Positions 1 through 5,403 of a DNA stretch of 5,403 nucleotides are shown in pieces. Position 1 is the first letter of the stretch, and the number at the start of each line of letters is the position of its first letter. The DNA lies in the NCBI GenBank assembly GCA_021852245.1, contig JAJZNY010000333.1, positions 1-5,403 on the forward strand, read 5' to 3'. Origin of the DNA: Planctomycetota bacterium (lineage in GTDB: Bacteria; Planctomycetota; Phycisphaerae; WQYP01). A program made the position numbers and the translations under genes. The notes beneath the pieces are model-generated. The model ran no database searches and was not told the DNA's origin. It worked only from the letters and a program-made list of their open reading frames with translations.

Positions 1-206
1 CCGACGCCCGGGTGCGGATTCCGCTGGCGATGACGCCGGCGAGCGGTCTGACGCTGCCGGAGCGGATTGCCGAACTGAAACTGGCCGTTCGCCTGAATGA
101 TGATCTGCCGAAGACGGAAGTTACGCGGATTTCACCGCGGCACATCGCCGCCATCAAGGAGATGATTCAGAATCTGGAGTCGCAGTTAGAACGGAAGCCC
201 GGATGA
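1..206 (+). CDS. 3' end of an unrecognised protein gene (5' end outside window)
   Basis: The frame is open from the window edge (first full codon at position 3) to a TGA at 204-206, giving 67 visible residues. It most likely continues a longer gene to the left. A GTG at 12 and an ATG at 30 are internal possibilities, but neither has a recognisable Shine-Dalgarno site within view. Codon choice is rich in CTG, CCG, GCG and CGG and resembles that of the clear genes in the window, which supports real coding. The visible C-terminus has a Pro/Ala/Thr-rich start (RIPLAMTPASG) and then charged, probably helical segments ending in a basic tail (LERKPG). There is no Cys, no membrane segment and no motif I can assign to a family, so no function is proposed. 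The gene is convergent with the SNF2 ATPase gene. Confidence 0.6.
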   Translation, partial: DARVRIPLAMTPASGLTLPERIAELKLAVRLNDDLPKTEVTRISPRHIAAIKEMIQNLESQLERKPG

Positions 207-250
207 GCGGCGGAAAACAGCGGCGCCAACCAGCGTATATGCGTAGAGGG

Positions 251-296
251 AGAATGCGGGAGCGAAATCTCTTTTGATCCACTCGGGCATTTTTTG
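251..296 (+). terminator. Possible weak intrinsic terminator after the plus-strand partial gene
   Basis: AATGC at 253-257 can pair with GCATT at 287-291. A GG/GG internal mismatch follows, then GAG (260-262) pairs with CTC (282-284) around a loop of about 19 nt. A run of six T lies at 290-295 and partly overlaps the stem. It sits 45-90 nt downstream of the stop at 206, in the convergent gap, where a terminator is expected. The stem is imperfect and the loop is long, so this is only a candidate. I see no better hairpin serving the convergent minus-strand gene. Confidence 0.22.
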
Positions 297-342
297 GCCA
301 CGTGTGCCGGATGGGCAGAGGGATGGCGTTGGCTGCGCCGCA

Positions 343-2925
343 TTATGGCCCGAGGATGGAACTCAGCGCCCTGAGGGCACGATCAAGCGTATCGGGTTTG
401 ATCGGTATCCGCATATAGGATTCGCCGGTCGTAGCGTCACGCTCGATGCGGGGAGTGGGTACGGAGGCCGGAGCGGACGGTGGGCTCGGCGCATCGGCTG
501 GGCGATCCTGCCGCACCTGCACGGCCAGCTGCTGAAGCAGATTCAGGCCGACTTGGAGCAGTGCCTCAAGCTTTTGGTGGTTGTCGTGTGCAGTGATCGC
601 GCCGTGGTTCACGGATTGGGCATCATCGTCTGCAGCAGAGCCCCCGGCATCTGCATCCTCAACAGAAGACTCTGAAGGGGCGTCTTGCGCTGACGGATCG
701 GATGAGGCGGCGGAAGCGGCCGAGTGCCGGGGCTCGGGCGAAGAGACGGCGGCATCGAAGGGTTCGAGATGATCGCGCTGCAGATCGGTGTTGGCGGTGA
801 CCTTCTCGAACGTTTCAATAATCTGCCTGAGATTGGATTCGGAGCGCATCACGCTGGCCATCTCTCCGTCGAGTGCGCCGGCGAAGAGGGATTTTTTGAA
901 TTTCAATACTGACAGCATCCCCTCTTCAATGGTTCCACGGGAGACAAAATTAACAACCCGGACGGGGTGCCGCTGGCCCATGCGGTGGACGCGGCCGATT
1001 CGCTGTTCCAGCACAGCCGGGTTCCATGGGAGGTCCATATTCACGACGATGGACGCGGCATGTTGTAGATTAAGCCCCACGCCGCCGGCGTCGGTGGAGA
1101 GAAACACCCGGCAATCGGGATCGTCCCGGAATCGGCTCACCAGAGCGCCGCGTTGGTCGCCCGGAACACCGCCATGAAATAATACATAATTCCACGGTCG
1201 CCTGCCGAGGCGGCGTTCGATCAGTTCGTGCATCCTCAGCCACTGGCTGAAGATGACAACTTTCTGGCCCGGCGTCTCAAGGCATTCGTCCAGCAGGGTG
1301 AGAAGTTCATCCGCCTTGGAACCGAAATCCGTAGCGTGGTCCACCAGCCAGGTGCTGTCGCAGCTCATCCGCATGTTCTGAAGGCCGATCATCAGTTTGC
1401 GGCGTTCAATTTCCGTCAGAAACCGGGTTTGACGCCACTTGCTCGCGATTCGGGCCACCAATTCGCGATTCTCTTCGTGCAGTCGTGCCTGCTCGGGGGT
1501 CATCGGCACAAAAAACGTTTTGTCGATGCGTTCCGGAAGTTCCTTGAGCACGGTGTCTTTTTTTCGCCGGAGCAACAGGGGGGCGAGGGTGCGGCCGATG
1601 GCGTCGAGCTGCTGGTAGCCGAGGACGCGCCCGGTCCGGCCATCGCGAAGTTGATGCCGATGGAGAAATTGATAGGTGGGGCCGAAGCGGTACATATCGA
1701 TAAACTGCACGACCGAAAGAAGCTCCTCCAGGCGGTTTTCGAGCGGTGTACCGGTAAGCACAATGGCGTAGGGAGACTTGAGTTGCTTGACCGCTCGCGC
1801 CGCGAGCGTATTCCAGTTCTTAATCCGTTGTGCTTCATCGAGGATGATCAGGTCCGGCGACCAGTTGTCGATCAGATCCAGATCGCGGCGAATGACATCG
1901 TAGTTGGTGATTTTGTAGAAACTCTCGGCCGCATAGCCGCTCTCTCGACCGGGACGCAGGCCGGTGATCACGTGCGCGGTGCGATTAGAGAATTTTTCCA
2001 CCTCCAATTTCCACTGGTGTTTGAGTGATGTCGGGCAGACGACCAGCACCTTGCGAACGCCGAGATGGCCGGCCATGATTTCGGCTGCCGCAATAGCCTG
2101 TACGGTTTTGCCCAGTCCCATTTCATCCCCGATCAGACATCGCCCGGCGCGGGCGGCGAACAGGGCCCCCTGCCGCTGGTAGGGATAGAGCGGGACTTTC
2201 AGCAACTTATTGAATGCGGGGCTGTCAATGCCGCGGGAGAAGGCGGTATCGATAATTTCTTCCCGGCGGCGGGCGTCGTTGACACTGGCAATGAATTCCA
2301 GCGCGTCGGGGTAGAGCCGCAGATCGTGTTCCAAGCCGGTGGTTTGGGAAAAGAACTCGTCGAACCGGGCAAACGCGTCGGGCTTAAGCACTCGTCGGGC
2401 GTCGAAATAATCATTCGCTATTTTCAGCACCTTCGGCGGGCACGCGGATGCCGGCCGAAAACGAACGGTACGCTTCGCTCCGTACCGGAGATAGACCGAG
2501 GAATAGGGGGCGTCGTAACCGCGGGCGAACGCCTCGTCGGCGCCCGGTTGCTGATTGAGGCGGTGGAGCACAAATTCGACATGTTTGCAGGTGCCCAGCT
2601 CATTGGTGGCAAAATCCGGGCATGAGCAGAAATTATCACCCGGCAGTCGCCCGCGTATGGCGACGCGATAACTCCGCTTGGTGGCGGGATTGGTGACTTC
2701 ATAATCCGATAATACTTCGCGACCGCCGACATTGGTCATCTGAAACGGCTGATTGGCGGCAAATTGTCGCCGCAGCATGATCTGCCAATGCTTCAGGGGC
2801 ATGTCGTCGGGAACAATATGGGGATAGAGTTTCGGGGGCTGTTTTTCGCGACGCTTATTTTTATTGGCTCCGCGCCCGGACGTTTTCGCTGGTGCGTATG
2901 TTGCCGATGACGCTTTTCCACCCAT
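343..2925 (-). CDS. SWIM zinc-finger SNF2-family DNA-dependent ATPase (DEAD/DEAH-box helicase superfamily 2)
   Basis: This 860-residue protein has a basic N-terminus (residues 1-32, KNKRREK). A SWIM motif follows, with C100-x-C102, then C113-x-H115 as the zinc ligands. A full two-lobe SNF2 motor comes next: Walker A GDEMGLGKT (266-274, K273), motif Ia VVCPTSLKHQW (295-305), DEAQ Walker B (363-366), LTGTPLENR (390-398), VVIFSQW (556-562), motif V STDAGGVGLNL (610-620) and motif VI QRIGRVHRMGQ (641-651). All key residues look intact. SNF2 proteins use ATP to translocate on duplex DNA and remodel bound proteins; SWIM domains bind nucleic acid or protein. The substrate is unknown. Residues about 722-775 are a low-complexity Ala/Ser/Asp/Glu linker. 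A leucine-rich, coiled-coil-like helix (783-806) and a short end segment (about 835-858) follow. The ATG at 2925 has an AAAGGG at 2934-2939 about 8 nt upstream. A 109-nt gap separates it from the upstream SCO gene. No methyltransferase, nuclease or other defence partner adjoins it. Confidence 0.95.
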   Translation of the reverse strand: MGGKASSATYAPAKTSGRGANKNKRREKQPPKLYPHIVPDDMPLKHWQIMLRRQFAANQPFQMTNVGGREVLSDYEVTNPATKRSYRVAIRGRLPGDNFCSCPDFATNELGTCKHVEFVLHRLNQQPGADEAFARGYDAPYSSVYLRYGAKRTVRFRPASACPPKVLKIANDYFDARRVLKPDAFARFDEFFSQTTGLEHDLRLYPDALEFIASVNDARRREEIIDTAFSRGIDSPAFNKLLKVPLYPYQRQGALFAARAGRCLIGDEMGLGKTVQAIAAAEIMAGHLGVRKVLVVCPTSLKHQWKLEVEKFSNRTAHVITGLRPGRESGYAAESFYKITNYDVIRRDLDLIDNWSPDLIILDEAQRIKNWNTLAARAVKQLKSPYAIVLTGTPLENRLEELLSVVQFIDMYRFGPTYQFLHRHQLRDGRTGRVLGYQQLDAIGRTLAPLLLRRKKDTVLKELPERIDKTFFVPMTPEQARLHEENRELVARIASKWRQTRFLTEIERRKLMIGLQNMRMSCDSTWLVDHATDFGSKADELLTLLDECLETPGQKVVIFSQWLRMHELIERRLGRRPWNYVLFHGGVPGDQRGALVSRFRDDPDCRVFLSTDAGGVGLNLQHAASIVVNMDLPWNPAVLEQRIGRVHRMGQRHPVRVVNFVSRGTIEEGMLSVLKFKKSLFAGALDGEMASVMRSESNLRQIIETFEKVTANTDLQRDHLEPFDAAVSSPEPRHSAASAASSDPSAQDAPSESSVEDADAGGSAADDDAQSVNHGAITAHDNHQKLEALLQVGLNLLQQLAVQVRQDRPADAPSPPSAPASVPTPRIERDATTGESYMRIPIKPDTLDRALRALSSILGP

Positions 2926-3034
2926 ATGGATGTCCCTTTCAGTCGTTGCCCGGGCGGTCCCGCGAAGGAAGCGACGGCGCCGGACATATCAGATGGAGAT
3001 ATTGGCCTTTGCGCCGCGGAGAGTCAAGGCGTCA
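2926..3034 (-). promoter_or_regulatory. Gap between SCO stop and SNF2 start; possible SNF2 promoter region
   Basis: This 109-nt gap holds the Shine-Dalgarno-like AAAGGG (minus strand, 2934-2939) of the SNF2 gene. A TTGACT (minus strand, 3022-3027) could be a -35 element, but the sequence 17 nt further on (CAATAT) is a poor -10, so a sigma-70 promoter is only possible. There is also a short inverted repeat, ATATC (2986-2990) and GATAT (2998-3002), with a 7-nt spacer. No hairpin followed by a T-run is seen, so readthrough from the SCO gene cannot be excluded. Confidence 0.2.
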
Positions 3035-3940
3035 TCAAGGTTGCGGTTGCGGCGGTTGTTGTGCGATGGATTGGCGGTGTTTGCGTTCCCACCAGAACAG
3101 GGCGAAAAACATCGAACAGAGGCCGACGAGAATCGCCACACCGGCCAGTGTCATCACCCGCAGGGCAACCGGGGTGTATTTGCCGGTGTTCGGATTGAAT
3201 TGGGTGCAAAGCAGCAGGATTTGATCGAATACATTGGTAATCCGATCATCCCCGGCGTGCACCAGTGCCAGATTCAGATCTGCCGGAACGTAATGGATGC
3301 CGAAGAAATAATTGGCGATTTTCCCCTTGGGTGTCATGACGTAAATGGCGGCTTCGTGATCGTACATGTGGATGGCGGGATCCCATACATAATGGAATCC
3401 GATCACCTTGGCGAGCTGGGCGCTGTTGGTGGAGTGCTTTCCTTCAACCAGAAAGTGCCAATGTTTGGCGATGGCCCGGCGATATTGTTTGGGGGCAAGG
3501 GCGATATAACCCGATTTTTTATCTGCCGCCCCTTGTACGGTATCGGTGGGATTGAAACTCACGGTAACAATGTCGTAGCCCGTTCCGAGGTGGGCGGAGA
3601 GTTTCGGAATGTCTTTCAGTACGCCGGTCTGCACGAAGCCGCAGACGCCCCAGCATTGATAGTTGATCAGATCAAGAATCACCGGTCGGCCGCTGCGGAA
3701 ATATTGGGCCAGACGGACGGTTTTGCCGTGCGAATTGATAAATTTCAGGTTCAGCGGAATTTGGGCGCCGGGATGTGGTGTGATCTTGGCCGTTTTGGCA
3801 TCGCGGGCCATCTGCACGGAGGAGGAAAGGGAGCCGAAACTATTGGCGTAGGCGGCAGTGCACAGGGCAAGAACGCTCAAGGCAATCGCTGCGCCACGTA
3901 GAACGCGTGGTTGCTGTAAAAACGAAAAATAAAATCTCAC
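3035..3940 (-). CDS. SCO1/SenC-family copper chaperone / thiol-disulfide protein, exported and C-terminally membrane-anchored
   Basis: This 301-residue protein (from GTG 3940) is a SCO-family thioredoxin-fold protein. The family delivers copper to, or reduces the CuA site of, cytochrome c oxidase on the outer face of the inner membrane. Numbering from this start, residues 1-32 form a Sec signal peptide: basic n-region, hydrophobic core IALSVLALCTA, and an AYA signal peptidase I site before N33. The Cys in that region lacks a proper lipobox, with Leu at -1. The copper/redox motif is C96-W-G-V-C100, and the expected His ligand is H195 in MYDHEAAIYVMTPKGK, a characteristic SCO stretch. The family-typical segment CTQFNPNTGKY lies at 245-255. 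One membrane helix (about 260-283) and a positive, Pro/Gln-rich tail (QQPPQPQP) follow, so the catalytic domain faces outward. The motif has Trp where the family usually has Pro (CPxxC). A GTG at 4000 would add 20 residues but spoils the signal peptide layout. No cox genes are visible in the window. Confidence 0.93.
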   Translation of the reverse strand: MRFYFSFLQQPRVLRGAAIALSVLALCTAAYANSFGSLSSSVQMARDAKTAKITPHPGAQIPLNLKFINSHGKTVRLAQYFRSGRPVILDLINYQCWGVCGFVQTGVLKDIPKLSAHLGTGYDIVTVSFNPTDTVQGAADKKSGYIALAPKQYRRAIAKHWHFLVEGKHSTNSAQLAKVIGFHYVWDPAIHMYDHEAAIYVMTPKGKIANYFFGIHYVPADLNLALVHAGDDRITNVFDQILLLCTQFNPNTGKYTPVALRVMTLAGVAILVGLCSMFFALFWWERKHRQSIAQQPPQPQP

Positions 3941-4188
3941 CGCTAAACTCCTTGGGTGGACAGTCCAATCACCGGCCCCTCCGACAACTATACGCCCCAC
4001 GTCGTCGGCGATCTCGCTGCATTGCCGCAGCCTCCCGCGCTATCTTCAATTGATGCTACGCAGGATTGCCGGCACAGTTCAACTTTAGCTGCCGATATCT
4101 TTTGCCATGCATGATGGAGCAGTGATTTTCACCGCAGGGAACGCAGAAATTTCGGCACGGATTCTGCCCGCCCAGATTGGATCGGATT
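3941..4188. other. Non-coding stretch upstream of the SCO gene; probable promoter region
   Basis: This 248-nt stretch separates the stop of the small membrane protein gene (4189) from the SCO start. No convincing gene is seen on either strand. On the minus strand TATAGT (3987-3992) could be a -10 element, giving a leader of roughly 40 nt, but no good -35 lies at the right distance. It is flanked by an inverted repeat, CCGAC at 3981-3985 and GTCGG at 4004-4008, that could serve as an operator or form a hairpin. Downstream of the 4189 stop only short, bulged hairpins without T-runs are seen, so no terminator is called. A small palindrome CATGCATG sits near 4107. Confidence 0.35.
3948..3953 (-). 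promoter_or_regulatory. Shine-Dalgarno site that decides the SCO gene start
   Basis: On the minus strand AAGGAG lies 7 nt upstream of the GTG at 3940-3938, which is near-optimal. The alternative in-frame GTG at 4000 has no comparable site, and starting there would place this sequence inside the coding region. The protein read from 3940 begins directly with a basic n-region and a hydrophobic core, as an exported protein should. Confidence 0.8.
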
Positions 4189-4479
4189 TTATTCCTTGGG
4201 CGGGTACTGCTGGTCGTCCGGGTCGTCATCCACTTTCAGACGCTTGCCCGCCAGAGCCCACGCGTCCACCAGCGGCTTGGATTTGCGATGGGTTGGATAG
4301 CCGAAAATCCAACGGCGAATGAGAAAAAGGGCCAGCGCCGTGACGAGCGTTGTGCCGACGATGAAAAAGATGATGGCGTATAACAATCCGGGGGGGCGTG
4401 TATGCGGAGCCGGCGCGGTGGTAACCGCCGCAATCAGGTGCGCAACACCTGCAATCGAGATCTCCGCTAATCCACCCAC
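4189..4479 (-). CDS. Small single-pass membrane protein of unknown function
   Basis: This 96-residue protein matches no family I recognise. A mildly hydrophobic N-terminus (1-20) and a Pro/Thr spacer (21-30) precede one strong membrane helix at about 31-54 (LLYAIIFFIVG and onward). That helix is followed at once by RRW and a basic stretch (RKSK), so the positive-inside rule places the C-terminus in the cytoplasm. The tail ends in an acidic stretch (KVDDDPDDQQ). The start is a GTG at 4479 with AAAGG (4486-4490) 6 nt upstream, inside the end of the upstream J-protein gene; the two frames overlap by 13 nt, which suggests translational coupling. The length, hydrophobic segment, Shine-Dalgarno and tight packing argue for a real gene. 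Its cytoplasmic tail would be on the same side as the J-protein, but a physical link is only a guess. Confidence 0.78.
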   Translation of the reverse strand: MGGLAEISIAGVAHLIAAVTTAPAPHTRPPGLLYAIIFFIVGTTLVTALALFLIRRWIFGYPTHRKSKPLVDAWALAGKRLKVDDDPDDQQYPPKE

Positions 4480-5403
4480 GGTGCACCTTTCCTCGCGTTA
4501 TAGGGATGTTCCGCGGACCAGGCCTCCAACGCCTTGCGGGCAGCATCGGGAAGTTCATCCGGAAGCATCAGCAGGATGCGGCAGAGCTGATCGCCGGCCG
4601 GTTTGCCGTTGTGGTGAAACCCACGCCCCTTGATCCGTAATTTTTTATTGGTGTTGACTCCGGGCGGCACTTTTACCGTAACCGGGCCGTCCAAGGTCGG
4701 GACTTGAATCGATGCGCCGTGAATCGCTTCATGGAGTGAGATCGGCAGATCCAGTAGGACATCATCGCCGTCGCGGGTGAAGTAAGGGTGCGAGTCGACA
4801 TGCGTGATGATGATCAGATCACCGCGTCCGCCGTAGGGAGAAACCTGGCCGCGCCCCTTGAGTCGAATTTTGGATCCCTCATGTACGCCCGGCGGGATGG
4901 TGACTTCAAGCGTTTCCGGATTTCGTCCTCCAACGCCGACGAGTTGAAGCGAGAGTTTGGTGCCGCGGGCAGCCTGCTGGAAACTCAGGGTGACTTCATG
5001 ATTAATGTCGTAACTGGGGGGCGGGGGGACATCGGTAGATTGCCGGCGGGATGCGGCCCGACGCGATCCCCGGGTAAAGCCCGCAAATTTTTCAAATATG
5101 TCGTCCAAATTCACTTCAATACCCGATCCGAAGTCGTTGGTTGTGTAAGTCTGCCAGGCGGGATTGCTTCGAAAACCGCCGGTGCTGCCGGTGGCGTTGC
5201 GATAAGTACGGGCGCCGGGGGGTGTTTCAGGAATATCCACGCGGCCGAAGCGGTCGAAATTTTCCCGTTTCTTTGGATCCGAGAGGATATCATACGCCTC
5301 CTGCACTTCCTTGAATTTGGCGGCAGCGGACGCATCCGTTTTATTGACATCCGGATGGTACTTCCGCACCAGTTTACGATAAGCGGCCTTAATCTCGTCC
5401 TGC
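4467..5403 (-). CDS. DnaJ/CbpA-type (zinc-finger-less) J-domain co-chaperone, N-terminus cut by window edge
   Basis: The frame is open to the right edge, so the true start lies outside the window; 311 residues are visible and only the first part of the J-domain (roughly 20 residues) is missing. An internal GTG at 5369 is not the start, because J-domain helix II (EIKAAYRKL) reads through it. Numbering from the first visible full codon, HPD is at 16-18, the motif that stimulates DnaK ATPase. The rest of the J-domain runs to about 53. A loose Gly/Phe-containing linker with a DIF motif (101-103) follows, then the two C-terminal beta-sandwich client-binding domains (about 131-208 and 209-285), with family signatures VTIPPGVHEGSKIRLKGRG and VKVPPGVNTNKKLRIKGRG. 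There is a single Cys (274), so the four CxxCxGxG zinc-binding repeats of class A DnaJ are absent; this is the class B or CbpA-like type. It should act in the cytoplasm as an Hsp70 partner. No dnaK or grpE is visible. Its TAG stop overlaps the following membrane protein gene. Confidence 0.94.
   Translation of the reverse strand, partial: QDEIKAAYRKLVRKYHPDVNKTDASAAAKFKEVQEAYDILSDPKKRENFDRFGRVDIPETPPGARTYRNATGSTGGFRSNPAWQTYTTNDFGSGIEVNLDDIFEKFAGFTRGSRRAASRRQSTDVPPPPSYDINHEVTLSFQQAARGTKLSLQLVGVGGRNPETLEVTIPPGVHEGSKIRLKGRGQVSPYGGRGDLIIITHVDSHPYFTRDGDDVLLDLPISLHEAIHGASIQVPTLDGPVTVKVPPGVNTNKKLRIKGRGFHHNGKPAGDQLCRILLMLPDELPDAARKALEAWSAEHPYNARKGAPWVD
4486..4493 (-). promoter_or_regulatory. Shine-Dalgarno for the small membrane protein, inside the J-protein gene
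   Basis: The minus strand reads AGGAAAGG here, ending 6 nt before the GTG at 4479-4477. It lies within the last codons of the J-protein gene, so ribosomes finishing that gene are placed to reinitiate. This supports the GTG start and co-translation of the pair. Confidence 0.65.

Noticed and set aside
274..675. A 133-residue plus-strand frame over the 3' end of the SNF2 gene
   Set aside because: It is antisense to the C-terminal tail and has no Shine-Dalgarno. The minus frame stays open and continuous with the motor, so the plus frame is not supported.
1228..2028. A 266-residue plus-strand open frame inside the SNF2 gene
   Set aside because: It is antisense to the helicase motor, where the minus frame carries all conserved motifs. 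The long open frame is a by-product of codon bias.
343..2925. Part of a DISARM or another restriction-like phage defence system
   Set aside because: DISARM needs a methyltransferase and further Drm proteins near the SNF2 gene. None is visible; the neighbours are a SCO protein and an unrecognised gene fragment.
3034..3072. Short repeats of GGTTGCGGTTGCGGCGGTTGTTG type near the SCO stop
   Set aside because: They encode the Gln/Pro-rich tail of the SCO protein and are too short and irregular to be a separate repeat element.
2864..3901. A 345-residue plus-strand open frame across the SCO gene and the gap beside it
   Set aside because: It is antisense to a clearly recognisable SCO protein with a signal peptide, copper motif and Shine-Dalgarno. 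Its translation shows no family pattern, and it also spans part of the SNF2 gene start. It is a shadow frame.
3035..3940. Lipoprotein signal in the SCO protein because of the Cys in its signal peptide
   Set aside because: The residue before the Cys is Leu, not Gly, Ala or Ser, so the lipobox is not met, and a good AYA signal peptidase I site follows five residues later.
4467..5403. Classical zinc-finger DnaJ (class A)
   Set aside because: Only one Cys is present in the visible protein, so the four zinc-binding CxxCxGxG repeats are missing. The class B or CbpA-like label fits better.

Overview
The window reads as ordinary chromosomal DNA of a moderately GC-rich bacterium. It has an exported SCO-type copper protein with a Sec signal peptide, GTG starts and clear Shine-Dalgarno sites. 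A SWIM-SNF2 ATPase fusion together with a C-terminally anchored SCO protein would fit Planctomycetota or a related group. That placement is inference from family habits, is not proven here, and should be held loosely. No mobile element, CRISPR array, rRNA or tRNA is visible.

Layout from left to right. Positions 1-206 hold the 3' end of an unrecognised plus-strand gene. It converges on a large minus-strand gene across a 136-nt gap (207-342) that contains only a weak terminator-like hairpin. Positions 343-2925 (minus) encode an 860-residue SNF2-family ATPase with an N-terminal SWIM zinc-binding motif and an unusual C-terminal tail. After a 109-nt gap, 3035-3940 (minus) encodes a SCO1/SenC-family protein. 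I place its start at a GTG at 3940, not at the farther upstream GTG at 4000, because of a well-placed Shine-Dalgarno and an intact signal peptide. A 248-nt non-coding stretch (3941-4188) follows. Next come a 96-residue single-pass membrane protein (4189-4479, minus) and a zinc-finger-less DnaJ/CbpA-type co-chaperone (4467-5403, minus), whose N-terminus is cut by the window edge. These last two genes overlap by 13 nt.

In transcription order the four minus-strand genes run J-protein, small membrane protein, SCO protein, SNF2 ATPase. Only the first two are clearly coupled. The SCO and SNF2 genes have gaps in front of them large enough for their own promoters. A joint role is not established: protein folding, copper-centre assembly at the membrane and nucleic-acid remodelling are different tasks. 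I see no convincing multi-gene undescribed system. The points most worth a second look are the CWGVC copper motif of the SCO protein, the C-terminal tail of the SWIM-SNF2 protein, and the J-protein/small membrane protein pair.
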